From a virus: a stretch of DNA of 64,000 bases. Location: IMG/VR virus record IMGVR_UViG_3300025098_000019, positions 46,011-110,010 of that record. One strand, given 5' to 3'. Numbering within the stretch: position 1 is the stretch's first letter; every line of letters starts with the position of its first letter. The position numbers and the translations under genes are program-made. Below the pieces are notes generated by a model, which was given only the letters and a program-made list of their open reading frames with translations, was not told the origin of the DNA and did not search any database. Positions 62,605 to 64,000 of the stretch are shown here, one piece after another.

Positions 62605-64000
62605 TTAGCCGTCGAGCTGCATTCCCCAGGTTCCTCCTGAGTATTCACCTTCGTATGAACGTATCCAAAACTCTCCAGTCCATTTATATTGATAAGTTGT
62701 ATTAAGATTAGTTACGTATGTAACTGTTGACGTTTCACTTGCATCAAATACAATTGACCAAGAACTGCCGTCCCATTCAACAATGTCGTTTTCGCCAGCA
62801 ATAAAGTCACTATTATTAGAATTTTTCCAAGCATCTGATCCGTCTGTGTTTTCTGCATTACCAATATCGCCTAGTAACATTAATCGTATACCGGGTGACT
62901 TTTCTTGTGTAGGATCAAATCTTAATGGATCAACAATGTAATCAATTGATGTTCTTGTTCCTGCAGGACCTGTAATAGCAGTATCGTCTCTAAACTCATC
63001 AAAGTCAATAACAATAGTTGTTACGTCTAGTGGGTTAATTGTAAATGTTCCTGCAATGTAAGTATCGCTATCGTCTGTTTTTAGATACAGTTTACTAACT
63101 CCTGCTTTATACGATCCAGGAACTGCTTCGACTAGTTCTTCCCAACTAACTTCGCCTACGTTATTTCGATTTATAAGTTGTGCTTCGTTACCAAGTACCA
63201 TTAATCCGTAATTTTGATAAGTGGAAGCAGATACTAAATGATCCCATCTAAATGTAGTATCGATATCCATTACTCCATCGCCGGCGTTTGGAAACTCTCC
63301 TTTATCTACTACAGTTTCAGATTCGCTACTAACGGCTTTAAATACAGGATCTGCGCCGTCTTGCGCACCAATGTTAAGATTAACACCTAGTTCGATAGAT
63401 CCTGAACTTTCGTTAAACATGTTACTAATAATATTTGTAACAACACCAAGTCGTTTAACCTTTGTGGGAGGCGATATGTATATCGGACTACTAAACTGTA
63501 ATTGTCCTACATCAATGTCGCTATCAACACCAACCGGAATACTTTTACTACTAAATGTAACTCCTTCTAAGTCAACTACACTTAGACTTGTCCAATCTAC
63601 ATAATTATCTGTTGTTTGTATTTCAAAACTAGGATTGAATAATACAAGTATTTGCTCCATTATTTGTAACTTTTGTTCAGTATTACTTGCCCATATATCA
63701 ACACTCATTTTTAATATATACGGACTTGGCATTGCACGTTCGACAGTATAGTTTTTGCCTTGTTTATTTAGATACTCGTTATTATTTTCATCATATGCAC
63801 GTTCTCTAATATGTACTTTACTAACTAAACTAGCATCTGCTGTCCTTGTGCGATCCATTTCTAAACCTGTGACATATACGCTCATTCTAGGAGCACTTGG
63901 TAATTTATTTTCAGAGTTGTCACGTATAATACCTGCAACCTGTCTAGTTAAATCACCATACATAACCGGAACCTGTGTTTCATTTCCGTTACCGTCTTGT
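62605..64000 (-). CDS. gp15: Tail sheath stabilizer and completion protein, gp15-like (partial, N-terminus beyond the window)
   Basis: At least 465 residues. The frame is open to the right edge: upstream of the Met at 63963 it still reads QVPVMYGDLTRQ, which parallels the early VPI-x-YA segment of T4 gp15, so the true start lies outside. Matching features include MPSPYILKMSVDIWASN followed by QIMEQILVLFNPSFEIQ (T4: ELSIFTRYEDDMFQIVEQILPYFQPHF) and PIYISPPTKVKRLGVV near the end of the shared part. The C-terminal 200 residues, with aromatic-rich beta text (VEWDGSSWSIVFD, TYQYKWTGEFWIRS), are an extension absent from T4 gp15 (272 residues). gp15 caps the tail tube and joins the head. Confidence 0.8.
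   Translation of the reverse strand, partial: QDGNGNETQVPVMYGDLTRQVAGIIRDNSENKLPSAPRMSVYVTGLEMDRTRTADASLVSKVHIRERAYDENNNEYLNKQGKNYTVERAMPSPYILKMSVDIWASNTEQKLQIMEQILVLFNPSFEIQTTDNYVDWTSLSVVDLEGVTFSSKSIPVGVDSDIDVGQLQFSSPIYISPPTKVKRLGVVTNIISNMFNESSGSIELGVNLNIGAQDGADPVFKAVSSESETVVDKGEFPNAGDGVMDIDTTFRWDHLVSASTYQNYGLMVLGNEAQLINRNNVGEVSWEELVEAVPGSYKAGVSKLYLKTDDSDTYIAGTFTINPLDVTTIVIDFDEFRDDTAITGPAGTRTSIDYIVDPLRFDPTQEKSPGIRLMLLGDIGNAENTDGSDAWKNSNNSDFIAGENDIVEWDGSSWSIVFDASETSTVTYVTNLNTTYQYKWTGEFWIRSYEGEYSGGTWGMQLDG

Overview
This window is a near-complete structural block of a large T4-like myovirus, very probably marine. The DNA is AT-rich and tightly packed. It carries recognisable T4 homologues for baseplate (6, 25, 5, hub, 53, a tube-cap-like protein), late sigma factor (55), recombination nuclease (47/46), tail-assembly protein (26), portal (20), prohead protease (21), scaffold (22), major capsid (23) and tail completion (15). 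NATAAATA/CTAAATA late-promoter motifs precede many structural genes, and two strong sigma70-type promoters serve genes 55 and 47. No photosynthesis genes, tRNAs, integrase or CRISPR array are visible. The host is not determined by the sequence; a marine alphaproteobacterium or a picocyanobacterium would both fit.

Layout: 1-8257 (minus) is a translationally coupled baseplate operon whose hub and spike proteins carry two different peptidoglycan-cutting domains (M15 peptidase and a lambda-lysozyme-like transglycosylase). 8286-14428 (plus) is an early/middle-type unit: sigma factor 55, then 47-46-hemE-hemC, a small basic protein and a GIY-YIG protein. The hem genes are the most unusual content: two tetrapyrrole biosynthesis enzymes, uroporphyrinogen decarboxylase and a C-terminally shortened porphobilinogen deaminase, coupled by start/stop overlaps to a replication gene. 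A gene-free stretch of 535 bases follows (14429-14963), with many hairpins that look like a structured RNA.

14964-18010 (plus) holds two probable virion proteins, the second with a histone-H1-like Lys/Ala/Pro tail. 18007-19088 (minus) is a gene 26-like tail assembly protein with a canonical -1 slippery heptamer and a 77-residue extension that has no usable start of its own, next to the divergent tape-measure gene (19167-21956). 21958-28575 is the head module: portal, small core protein, glycosyltransferase-like protein, acidic core protein, protease, scaffold and major capsid, ended by a strong terminator.

28925-62136 (plus) is about 33 kb of virion surface and fibre genes: two giant paralogous repeat fibres, one with an inserted LamG lectin domain; a CBM-like fibre; a 3563-residue protein; and a BspA-type leucine-rich-repeat protein with a PKD-like front. 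Each main block starts with a late promoter, often followed by a hairpin-bearing leader. A bidirectional terminator at 62143-62166 separates this from a minus-strand Nudix hydrolase and gene 15, which runs off the right edge.
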